This document shows, in pieces, positions 26,596 through 33,077 of a stretch of 39,684 bases of DNA. The DNA is from an uncultured Brachyspira sp. (GTDB lineage: Bacteria > Spirochaetota > Brachyspiria > Brachyspirales > Brachyspiraceae): the NCBI RefSeq assembly GCF_949287625.1, contig NZ_CASEGO010000054.1, positions 1 to 39,684 on the forward strand, in the 5' to 3' direction. The notes under the pieces were generated by a model, which saw only the letters and a program-made list of their open reading frames with translations, did not search any database and had not been told where the DNA came from. The translations under genes and the position numbers were made by a program. Numbering within the stretch: position 1 is the stretch's first letter; each line of letters starts with the position of its first letter.

Positions 26596-26862
26596 TAAAA
26601 ATTCTTAAGTTTGTCAACCGCGAGCTCTCCCTCATCTTCGTTCGGGACGCTTCGCGGGCACCTTCCCGCACGGTATTGTTTATTCTTATCAAATGTCAAT
26701 GATACGTGCAGCTGATTACCTATTATTATACAAAATAAGTTAACTATTATACATCTAAAACATATTTTATTTATTAATAAAAATATATTATGTTACAAAT
26801 AAATTATAATTACATTTATAAACAACTAAAATTTTACAGATCATATTTGTTTAGGTATATAC
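26589..26862 (+). repeat. Dispersed mosaic intergenic repeat, copy 4b (diverged)
   Basis: It starts in the TATATAC shared with copy 4a, followed by TAAAAATTCTTAAGTTTGTC, and then enters a GC-rich segment (26620-26670). The right end is degenerate (ATATTTGTTTAGGTATATAC around 26843-26862) and lacks the TTGACAAACT core. Confidence 0.6.
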
Positions 26863-26951
26863 TAAAAATTTTTAAGTTTGTCAATTTTTTTATTAAACTT
26901 TTGGTAAAGCCCACTGCACACCATACTTAACAGTGCTTCCTTCGGTTGCAA
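26856..26951 (+). repeat. Dispersed mosaic intergenic repeat, truncated copy 5
   Basis: The left end (TATATACTAAAAATTTTTAA) and the AAGCCC...CACACCATACTTAACAGTGC...CTTCGG core module are present. No right end is found before the terminator at 27026. Confidence 0.6.
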
Positions 26952-27025
26952 AATAAGTGAGGTATGTATCAGACTTGCAAAATTAGTTTTTAAACTAGTC
27001 TAATATAAATAATTATAAAAAATAA

Positions 27026-27058
27026 GAGAGTTTAAATATTAAAAATACTTAAACTCTC
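27026..27058 (-). terminator. Terminator at the end of the candidate selenoprotein genes
   Basis: GAGAGTTTAA (27026-27035) pairs with TTAAACTCTC (27049-27058). On the minus strand the stem is followed by TTATTTTTTATAA. Confidence 0.82.
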
Positions 27059-27084
27059 CTAATAGATAATATTTTTGTTTTTTA

Positions 27085-27423
27085 TTATATATTTTCTTTT
27101 AACAAACTTATTATTTCTTCTTTGCTTAGTACCTTTCCATATGAAAGCACTTTATCATCTAATACTAAAGCAGGGGTTGACATTACACTGTAAGAAGCTA
27201 TTTCAGACATATCCTCTACATACTGAACTATCAAATCTAGTTCAGCTTCTTCGATAGCGGCTATTACATTTCCTTCTAATTTTTGACAGTTAGAACATCC
27301 CGTTCCAAGTATTTTAACTCTGGCTTCTATTGGGGACTCTTTATTTGTTTCCTCTTCACCGAAGAGATTGATGGCAGGTCTTCAGGCGCAGCTTCCGCCG
27401 AAAAAAAGATCTTTTAATGACAT
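27085..27423 (-). CDS. Candidate selenocysteine-containing thioredoxin-like protein (in-frame UGA at codon 14)
   Basis: Reading from the ATG at 27423 (AAAGGAG six bases before it) gives 112 residues if the single TGA at 27382-27384 is decoded as selenocysteine. The N-terminus is MSLKDLFFGGSCAU, so the residue sits in a Cys-Ala-Sec motif. After a short linker comes a complete small thioredoxin-fold domain (redox-active disulfide protein 2 type). It has TGCSNC (C43, C46), the cis-proline loop SVMSTPALV, and YGKVLSKEEII, closely matching the cysteine paralog at 28014-28313. A hairpin 15 bases after the UGA with a GGU loop fits a bacterial SECIS. The domain downstream of the UGA is intact, which argues against decay. 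Alternatives are a nonsense mutation or re-initiation, but no good internal start exists before the domain. Likely a thiol/selenol reductant linked to the arsenic-type operon. Confidence 0.75.
27352..27366 (-). promoter_or_regulatory. Candidate bacterial SECIS hairpin, first candidate selenoprotein gene
   Basis: In the mRNA, CUCUUC and GAAGAG form a perfect 6-bp stem with the loop GGU. The first loop base is the 22nd nucleotide after the UGA. Known bacterial SECIS elements lie about 16-37 bases from UGA and need a G in the first two loop positions. Confidence 0.68.
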
Positions 27424-27433
27424 ATGTTTCTCC

Positions 27434-27551
27434 TTTATATATTAAAAATTATTCGCTTAAAGGCTCTTGTCAGAGGCTCATAATTTTTAATTTGTTTTAT
27501 ATATTAAAAATTATTCGCTTAAAGGCTCTTGTCAGAGGCTCATAATTTTTA
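27434..27551. repeat. Perfect 56-bp tandem duplication between the two candidate selenoprotein genes
   Basis: The 56 bases at 27434-27489 recur without change at 27496-27551, a 62-base period. Each unit can fold, with outer arms AAAAATTAT and ATAATTTTT and an inner CTCT/AGAG stem, so it may be a doubled terminator-like or processing hairpin. The right unit ends in the stop codon of the upstream gene. Confidence 0.88.
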
Positions 27552-27860
27552 TAGTTTTTCTTTTAAAATATTTATTATTGTTTCTTTACTTAGTACCTCC
27601 CCATATGATACAAGTTCATCATTAACAACAAGTGCAGGCAAAGTCATAACTCCGTAATATGACATACTTCCCTTACTGTCTGTAAATTTTATAGATAAAT
27701 CCAAATCCAAATCTAATATAGCATTTCTAAGATTGCTAAGCATATTTAATGCATCATTATCATTACCGCCTAATAATAATATTTTTTCTATTTCTCTTTC
27801 CTCATCTTCTAGAGGATCAGGTAAACAGCCTCAGCCGAATTCTATATTTTTTTTAATCAT
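27549..27860 (-). CDS. Candidate selenocysteine-containing thioredoxin-fold protein lacking the CxxC (in-frame UGA at codon 10)
   Basis: From the ATG at 27860 the frame has one TGA (27831-27833) and then runs to a TAA at 27549, giving 103 residues with Sec. The start reads MIKKNIEFGUGCLPDP, a Sec-Gly-Cys motif. The rest keeps the thioredoxin-like fold of its neighbours (YYGVMTLPALVVNDELVSYGEVLSKETI), including the cis-proline. The position of the usual CxxC reads GGNDND (31-36), so the N-terminal Sec-Cys pair would be the only redox centre. A stem-loop after the UGA places a G at the 22nd base, as in the next gene. The ribosome site is weak (AAAGGG, fourteen bases away). If the UGA were a stop, only nine residues would be made and the conserved domain would need an internal start such as the ATG at 27743. 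Confidence 0.7.
27799..27816 (-). promoter_or_regulatory. Candidate bacterial SECIS hairpin, second candidate selenoprotein gene
   Basis: In the mRNA, UCCUC pairs with GAGGA around the loop UAGAAGAU; opposing U-U and A-A bases could narrow it to GAAG. Twenty-one bases separate the UGA from that G, the same spacing as in the neighbouring gene. The stem is shorter and weaker than in that copy. Confidence 0.5.
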
Positions 27861-27900
27861 AATTTTATTGAATACCCTTTTATTCATAATTTCTAAATAC

Positions 27901-27929
27901 ATAATATAGGTATATTGAAATAATTGCAA
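27901..27929 (-). promoter_or_regulatory. Candidate promoter for the two candidate selenoprotein genes
   Basis: On the minus strand TTGCAA (27924-27929) and TATTAT (27901-27906) are 17 bases apart, about 40 bases before the ATG at 27860 and downstream of the terminator at 27961-27984. Confidence 0.55.
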
Positions 27930-27960
27930 ATTTAAAATTAAAAAAATAATATAAAAAAGA

Positions 27961-27984
27961 CTTAGATACAATTATATATCTAAG
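27961..27984 (-). terminator. Terminator after the cysteine thioredoxin-like gene
   Basis: CTTAGATA (27961-27968) pairs with TATCTAAG (27977-27984), extended by two more pairs past a mismatch. On the minus strand a CTTTTTTATA run follows. Confidence 0.78.
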
Positions 27985-28013
27985 CCTTAAATACAATTAA
28001 GAAGTATGCTTAT

Positions 28014-28313
28014 TTATTTTACTTTATCTTTTAATAAAGCGATGATTTCATCTTTAGTAAGCACTTTTCCATATGATAATACTTTTTCATCAAGCACCAA
28101 AGCAGGAGTTGACATTACACCATAAGAGGCTATTTGTGCCATATCCTGTACATGTCCTACACTTAAATCAATGCCCATTTCTTTTACAGCATCTAAAGCA
28201 TTTTTTTCAAGTTTTTGGCAGTTTGAACAGCCGCTTCCCAATATTTTAATTCTGGCATTTGATGATTCTCCGCTGCATGAACCTCCGCAGCAGCAATTTT
28301 TTTCTGATGACAT
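28014..28313 (-). CDS. Small thioredoxin family protein (redox-active disulfide protein 2 type), cysteine version
   Basis: The 99-residue protein has a cysteine-rich N-terminal tail (C7, C8, C9, C13 in NCCCGGSC) followed by a compact thioredoxin-fold domain with SGCSNC (C29, C32) and the cis-proline loop GVMSTPALV. Such proteins commonly accompany UPF0718/ArsP permeases. Here the permease gene lies 43 bases upstream in the same orientation. It probably acts in the cytoplasm as a thiol donor or metalloid-handling partner for the transporter. AAGGAG precedes the ATG. It is the all-cysteine paralog of the two UGA-containing genes just downstream; where they have Sec-containing tails this one has CCC and GGSC. 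Confidence 0.88.
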   Translation of the reverse strand: MSSEKNCCCGGSCSGESSNARIKILGSGCSNCQKLEKNALDAVKEMGIDLSVGHVQDMAQIASYGVMSTPALVLDEKVLSYGKVLTKDEIIALLKDKVK

Positions 28314-28356
28314 AGTTTTATCTCCTTTTTTGTTTTATTTTATTATTATATATTAT

Positions 28357-29367
28357 TTATACAAATAGAAAATAAAAATTATTAAATAAATATCCAATAA
28401 TTATTATTCCTAAAGTTACTATCCCTGCAAAAAGAACAAGAAGCTGTATTTTTACTACCTTTTTTATCATAATAATTGATGGAAGTGATAAAGCAGTAAC
28501 TGCCATCATAAATGATAAAATAGTTCCTATTCCAGCACCTTTATAAAATAAACTTTCAGCTACTGGAAGAGTACCGAATATATCTGCATACATCGGTATG
28601 CCCACTAAAGTTGCTAAAGGAACAGAATACCAATTATTTTTTCCTAGTACCGCATTTATCCATGCTTCTGGTATAACATTATGTATAAAAGCTCCTATTC
28701 CAACCCCTATAAAAATATATAAATAAACTTTTTTTATAGTCTGCATCACCTGATCTTTTGAGTATATAATTCTATCTTTTTTTGTCATAGATTGTATTTC
28801 TACATCTGCATTTGATTTTATATTTTTAACAAAATCTTCTAAGTATCTTTCCATTTTTAGTTTTCCTAATAATGTACCTCCTGCAACAGCAAGTACAAGC
28901 CCTACAATAACATAGGCGATAGCTATTTTCATTCCGAACACACTTGATAAAAGTATTAAAGAGGCTAAATCTACAAGAGGCGAAGATATTAAAAAAGAAA
29001 ATGTCATAGAAATAGGTATTCCTGCAGAAGTAAATCCTATAAATAAAGGTATTGAAGAGCATGAACAAAATGGAGTAACTGTCCCAAAAAGTGCTGCTAA
29101 TATATTTGCTGATATTCCATTAAATCTGCTTAATATTTTTTTGGTTCTCTCTGGAGGAAAGTAGCTTTGAATATATGATATACAAAATATTAGTACAGAT
29201 AAAAGTACAAATATTTTTATCACATCATAAATAAAAAACTGTATTACTCCTTTCATTGTTTCTGATAGTGCAAAATTATTTAATATATTACCTATCAATG
29301 TATTTAGCCATTTCATTGATATAATTTGATCCTGTATAAAAACAAATATTGATTTTATAACTGACAT
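28357..29367 (-). CDS. UPF0718/ArsP-family permease
   Basis: The 336-residue membrane protein has about eight hydrophobic segments. It carries the family hallmark TPFCSCSSIPLFIGF (98-112) with C101 and C103, plus FSFLISSPLVD, both conserved in ArsP-type permeases. Characterised ArsP members export trivalent organoarsenicals such as methylarsenite through the inner membrane. Placement downstream of arsR and acr3 and upstream of a Cys-rich thioredoxin supports metalloid export, though many UPF0718 proteins are uncharacterised. AGGAG precedes the start. The gap from acr3 is 136 bases, with no clear terminator. Confidence 0.85.
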   Translation of the reverse strand: MSVIKSIFVFIQDQIISMKWLNTLIGNILNNFALSETMKGVIQFFIYDVIKIFVLLSVLIFCISYIQSYFPPERTKKILSRFNGISANILAALFGTVTPFCSCSSIPLFIGFTSAGIPISMTFSFLISSPLVDLASLILLSSVFGMKIAIAYVIVGLVLAVAGGTLLGKLKMERYLEDFVKNIKSNADVEIQSMTKKDRIIYSKDQVMQTIKKVYLYIFIGVGIGAFIHNVIPEAWINAVLGKNNWYSVPLATLVGIPMYADIFGTLPVAESLFYKGAGIGTILSFMMAVTALSLPSIIMIKKVVKIQLLVLFAGIVTLGIIIIGYLFNNFYFLFV

Positions 29368-29503
29368 TTTATAACTCCTAATTTTATTTTTTTAAATTAA
29401 CTTATAAATTTTTATATTAAAAGTATTTAGAATAATAACATTTACCATTTATAGATAAAACGCTGCATATTGATATTATGTTTTGCATTATTACCGTCTT
29501 TTA

Positions 29504-30550
29504 TTAATTTTTAAATTTATTTTTTGTTGCATTTGCTATTTTCACAAGTGTAAGCATTACAGGTACTTCTACCAAAACCCCTACAATAGTAGCAAGAGCA
29601 GCTCCAGAATTAACTCCGAATGATGATACAGCCACAGCAACGGCAAGCTCAAAGAAATTGGAAGCTCCTATCATAGCAGCAGGAGATGCTATATTATGCG
29701 GAAGTTTTAATAAATAAGCTGCAATATAAGCTATGAAAAATATTAAAAAAGTTTGTAATATCAAAGGTATTGCTATTAGAATTATATGTAAAGGATTTGA
29801 TAATATAATGTTTCCCTGAAAGCTGAATAATAATATTAATGTTAATAATAATCCTATTACAGTTATGTTATCAAATTTATGTACAAAAATATTATTGAAA
29901 TACTCTGTTCCTTTTTTAGTGCATACATAAACCCTTGTAGCAATGCCTGCTATTAGCGGTATAAGTACAAATAATACCACAGATAAAAATAGTGTATCCC
30001 AAGGAACTGTAACATTTGATATGCCTAGTAAAAATTTTACTATAGGAACAAATGCTATGAGTATTATTAAATCATTAGTTGCTACCTGAACAACAGTATA
30101 TGATGGATTTCCTTTTGTTAAAGCACTCCATACAAATACCATTGCAGTACAAGGAGCGGCTCCTAAAAGTACGGCACCTGTCAAATATTCTTTTGCTAAA
30201 TCTTTAGGTATTATATTATTTAATATAGTATAGAAAAATAAAGATGATATAAAAAACATAGTAAAAGGTTTTATAAGCCAATTTACAACCCAAGTTAAAA
30301 AAATACCGTTTGGATTTTTAGTAACGTTTTTTATGCTTTGAAAATCTACACTCATCATCATAGGGTATATCATAAGCTATATTAATACTGCTATTGGTAT
30401 GGAAACATTTGCATATTCAAATTTATTTAATGTGTTTGGTATTATTGGTAAAAATTTTGATATTAATACTCCTATAATCATACATATAAATACCCACAAT
30501 GTTAAATATTTCTGAAAAAAACTTATATTTTCTTTTTTTTCACTATCCAT
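29504..30550 (-). pseudogene. acr3: Acr3 arsenite efflux permease gene interrupted by an in-frame amber codon
   Basis: From the ATG at 30550 (AAGGA eight bases before it) the frame encodes 57 residues, MDSEKKENISFFQKYLTLWV onward, up to PIAVLI. It then meets TAG at 30377-30379 and continues without shift as LMIYPMMMSVDFQSIKNVTK to a TAA at 29504. The total of 348 codons equals a normal Acr3. The hit residue lies in the conserved IAVLI-x-LMIYPMM block, where homologs have Trp as far as I recall, so TGG to TAG is the simplest explanation. The remainder (NWLIKPFTM, AAPCTAMVFVWS, NFFELAVAVAVSSFG) is intact. Either the gene is a fresh pseudogene, suppressed by readthrough, or translated from the downstream ATG at 30373. 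Acr3 exports arsenite. Confidence 0.85.
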
Positions 30551-30568
30551 TATTTTATCCTTAAAAAT

Positions 30569-30892
30569 TTATTTTTCGCATTTACATTTTGCTGTGCTTT
30601 CAGCATTCTTATCTGATACTATAGTTGTATAGTAGCTTAATAATTTTTCTGCATTTTTTATTCCTTCTTCATTAAAACTATAGTAAGTCCATTTGCCTTC
30701 TTTTCTTCCTACTACAATATTTGAATCGCAAAGTATCTTCATATGATGTGATAATGTAGACTGTACTATATGTAATTCTTCCAAAAGTTTGCATGCACAT
30801 ATTTCCCCATCTTTAATCATTTCCAATATTTTTAATCTATTCTCATCGCATAGGGCTTTGAATACTATTGAATTACTCTTATAATCCTGCAT
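30569..30892 (-). CDS. arsR: ArsR/SmtB family metalloid-responsive repressor
   Basis: The 107-residue winged-helix protein has the ArsR pattern. FKALCDENRLKILEMI (12-27) is followed by the cysteine pair in EICACKLLEEL (C32, C34), which can bind As(III) or Sb(III). The recognition helix is QSTLSHHMKIL (44-54), and GKWTYYSF is the wing. The C-terminus adds CKCEK. It is the first gene of the locus, 18 bases before acr3, and its promoter is covered by repeated ATATCGA elements that are probably its own operator, giving autorepression relieved by metalloid. Confidence 0.92.
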   Translation of the reverse strand: MQDYKSNSIVFKALCDENRLKILEMIKDGEICACKLLEELHIVQSTLSHHMKILCDSNIVVGRKEGKWTYYSFNEEGIKNAEKLLSYYTTIVSDKNAESTAKCKCEK

Positions 30893-30927
30893 TTAATCTC
30901 CTGTTATTATTTTTTCATTTTATAAAC

Positions 30928-30978
30928 ATATCGAAATATATCGATATATAGTATAGCAAACATATCGATAATTGTCAA
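30928..30978 (-). promoter_or_regulatory. arsR promoter with ATATCGA operator cluster
   Basis: On the minus strand TTGACA (30973-30978) and TATACT (30950-30955) are 17 bases apart, a near-consensus promoter. ATATCGA occurs at 30928-30934, 30938-30944 and 30962-30968, the middle one within the perfect palindrome TATATCGATATA (30937-30948). The elements lie in the spacer and just downstream of the -10, as expected for ArsR repression. Confidence 0.82.
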
Positions 30979-31006
30979 TGTGTTTTCTTTATTTTTTATT
31001 ATTTTA

Positions 31007-31034
31007 TTGAAAAAATGAGATATAATGATATAAT
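31007..31034 (+). promoter_or_regulatory. Candidate promoter of galM
   Basis: TTGAAA (31007-31012) and TATAAT (31029-31034) are 16 bases apart, about 35 bases before the chosen ATG at 31070. A second TATAAT at 31021 is too close to the -35. Confidence 0.6.
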
Positions 31035-31069
31035 TTACTATTACTATATAAAATATGGAGTTTTATAAT

Positions 31070-32095
31070 ATGCAGGCTAAAAATTTTGGAAACGGTTACC
31101 TTTTGTATGAATTAAAAAATAAAAATGACATGATATTAAAACTAACAGATATAGGTGCTTCTATAACTGGAGTATTTTTTAAGGATAAGAATGGAAATGA
31201 AGTACAGGTATCATTTGGAAGTGATGATTATTCATTTTACTTAAAGCCTCATGATTATATAGGGGCTTCTGTCGGAAGGGTAGCTAATAGAACTATAAAT
31301 GCAGAGTTTACTCTTGACGGACAAACATATAAATTAGCAAAAAATGATAATAATAAACATCATTTGCACGGCGGTATAGAAGGCATTTCATTTAAGAAAT
31401 TTGATTCTAAAGTATTGGGTAGTAATTCTGTATCATTTACATATTTTTCAAAAAATGGAGAGGAAGGATATCCTGCCAATGTTAATATTGAAATAATATA
31501 TACTTTAACAGATGATAATGAAATATTAATGAATTATTTGGCAAGTACTGATGCTCCTACGCCTTTGAACTTAACTAATCATGCATATTGGAATCTTAAT
31601 GGAGAAGGCACTATATATGAACATAATTTATTTATAGATTCTTTGTTTTACCTTCCAGTAAATGAAGAATGCATATCAAGCGGGGAAATATTAAAGACAG
31701 AAAACACTCCTTTTGATTTTACTAAAACAAAAAGAATAGGTGCTGATATAGAAAAAGCAAATGGCTATGATAATTGTTTTATTTTTAATGAAAAAAATAT
31801 ATTATCATATACAAATGATAGCAGCAATTTTAATAAATTAAGAGCTTCATGCTATAGTGAAAAAACAGGTATTTGTTTAGAACTTTATACTACAAAGCCC
31901 GCTATGCATTTTTATTCTGGAAATATGCTTGATAACAGAGAGGTGAGAAATACTGTTTTAAATAAACATAATGCTTTTTGTTTTGAGACGGAGTTTTTAC
32001 CTGCTGCTATGAACTTTCCTCATTTTCCTAGCATAATATTTGATTCTAATAAAAATTATAATCATAAAACTATATATAAATTAGTATTAAAATAA
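31070..32095 (+). CDS. galM: Aldose 1-epimerase (mutarotase)
   Basis: The 341-residue enzyme interconverts alpha and beta anomers of galactose or glucose, feeding sugars into the Leloir pathway. Conserved blocks are present: GASVGRVANRT near residue 68, HHLHGG (about 102-107), NLTNHAYWNL with the catalytic histidine near 170, and the catalytic glutamate in FETEFLPAAMN near 310, followed by FPSI. The ATG at 31070 is chosen because GGAG lies nine bases before it; the in-frame ATG at 31055 would overlap that site. It diverges from arsR and precedes the methyltransferase gene by 28 bases. Confidence 0.93.
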   Translation: MQAKNFGNGYLLYELKNKNDMILKLTDIGASITGVFFKDKNGNEVQVSFGSDDYSFYLKPHDYIGASVGRVANRTINAEFTLDGQTYKLAKNDNNKHHLHGGIEGISFKKFDSKVLGSNSVSFTYFSKNGEEGYPANVNIEIIYTLTDDNEILMNYLASTDAPTPLNLTNHAYWNLNGEGTIYEHNLFIDSLFYLPVNEECISSGEILKTENTPFDFTKTKRIGADIEKANGYDNCFIFNEKNILSYTNDSSNFNKLRASCYSEKTGICLELYTTKPAMHFYSGNMLDNREVRNTVLNKHNAFCFETEFLPAAMNFPHFPSIIFDSNKNYNHKTIYKLVLK

Positions 32096-32123
32096 AAAAA
32101 TAAAAATATTTTCGGGACTATTT

Positions 32124-32759
32124 ATGAATGACAAAAAATCAATTATAATAGAACATTACATTGAAAGGGTAAAAGATTTTAATATACCAGAATATCAAGT
32201 TTTGGATTGGGAATCACAAGATGCTCAGGAGGCTAGGTTCAAAACTTTGCTTGAGCATTTTGATATAAGAGGTTCTGTTTTGCTTGATGTAGGCTGCGGA
32301 CTTGGGCATTTGGCTGAGTATATAGATAAAAAAAATATTGATACATATTATATTGGTATAGATATAATGCCAGAGATGATTGAAAGGGCAAAAAAGAAAG
32401 TTTTTAAAAATATTAATCCTCAGTTTATGACTATTGATTTTTTTAAGACTTCTAATATTGAAGATGATTTTGATTATATATATTCTTCTGGGATATTTAA
32501 TCTTAATCTTGGAAACAATGAGGAGTTTTTGAAAAATGCTTTAAAGAATTTTTTGATTGCTGCTAGAAAAGGCGTATGTTTTAATTTGCTTGATATTTCA
32601 TGCAAAGAAAAATATGGAGATAAATATTATTACTATAAAAAAGATGAAGTATTTAATATGGTTTGCACTATAGTAAAAGATTTGGATTTAAAATGCAAGA
32701 TAAAAATATCTGATGAGTATTTATCAAATGATTTTTCTGTGTTTATAGATATGCTTTAA
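32124..32759 (+). CDS. Class I SAM-dependent methyltransferase
   Basis: The 211-residue protein has the Rossmann-type SAM site: motif I VLLDVGCGLGHLAEYI (52-67) and the acidic end of strand 2 in YYIGIDIMPEMIERAKKK (about 75-92). The next strand (FDYIYSSGIFN) is the motif IV region. The N-terminal segment contains WESQDAQEARFKTLLEHF, seen in small uncharacterised bacterial methyltransferases that begin with a helical cap. The substrate cannot be predicted. It probably shares a transcript with galM; the ribosome site is weak (CGGGA). Confidence 0.88.
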   Translation: MNDKKSIIIEHYIERVKDFNIPEYQVLDWESQDAQEARFKTLLEHFDIRGSVLLDVGCGLGHLAEYIDKKNIDTYYIGIDIMPEMIERAKKKVFKNINPQFMTIDFFKTSNIEDDFDYIYSSGIFNLNLGNNEEFLKNALKNFLIAARKGVCFNLLDISCKEKYGDKYYYYKKDEVFNMVCTIVKDLDLKCKIKISDEYLSNDFSVFIDML

Positions 32760-32784
32760 AAAGAACAGTATTTTATGGTTTAAA

Positions 32785-32880
32785 TAAACTAAAAATTTTT
32801 AAGTTTGTCAATTTTTTTATTCGATTTTTGGAGAAGCCCGCCGCACACCATACCTAACGGTACTTCCTTCGGTTGCGTCC
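32785..32880 (+). repeat. Dispersed mosaic intergenic repeat, truncated copy 6
   Basis: The left arm (ACTAAAAATTTTTAAGTTTG, then TCAATTTTTTTATTCGATTTT) is followed by AAGCCCGCCGCACACCATACCTAACGG-type core sequence and TTCCTTCGGTTGCG. No right end follows. It again lies between two converging genes. Confidence 0.7.
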
Positions 32881-33013
32881 AATGGGAGGCACTTAGTATG
32901 CAAAGTGGTTTTGTAATGGCAAAACCAAAATTATTAAAATTATAAATACTAATTTTAAATTATTATATAATAATATTACTATACACAAAATTGCAGCAGA
33001 TCTAATAAAAAAT

Positions 33014-33055
33014 AAGCACTATGATAATATTTCTTTCTTTCTTATCATAGTGCTT
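33014..33055 (-). terminator. Bidirectional terminator downstream of hydA
   Basis: A perfect 14-bp stem (AAGCACTATGATAA at 33014-33027 with its complement at 33042-33055) has a 14-base loop. T runs follow on both strands, so it can end both the hyd operon and the converging galM/methyltransferase transcript. Confidence 0.9.
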
Positions 33056-33077
33056 TTTTGTTTATAATTTTTATAAA

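Larger units (their letters stand above)
26155..27084. other. Long intergenic region filled by repeat copies and a terminator
   Basis: The 930 bases upstream of eda hold three chained repeat copies (26226-26595, 26589-26862 and a truncated one from 26856) and the terminator of the candidate selenoprotein genes (27026-27058). The part at 26700-26835 is plain AT-rich sequence. A 98-residue minus-strand frame at 26396-26692 runs across repeat modules and is not considered a gene. Confidence 0.7.

Noticed and set aside
26396..26692. 98-residue minus-strand open frame
   Set aside because: It crosses repeat copies 4a and 4b and their junction; its composition follows the repeat core, not the local genes.
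27075..27257. 60-residue plus-strand open frame
   Set aside because: It is antisense to the well-supported thioredoxin-like domain of the UGA-containing gene.
27382..27384. UGA as a simple nonsense mutation making both thioredoxin-like genes pseudogenes
   Set aside because: Two neighbouring paralogs would each have to gain exactly one UGA beside a cysteine with a hairpin at the same distance, while keeping the downstream domains intact. Kept only as the alternative.
30377..30379. Pyrrolysine decoding of the amber codon in acr3
   Set aside because: A membrane transporter with a conserved aromatic position is not a plausible site, and nothing in the window suggests Pyl genes; a nonsense mutation is simpler.
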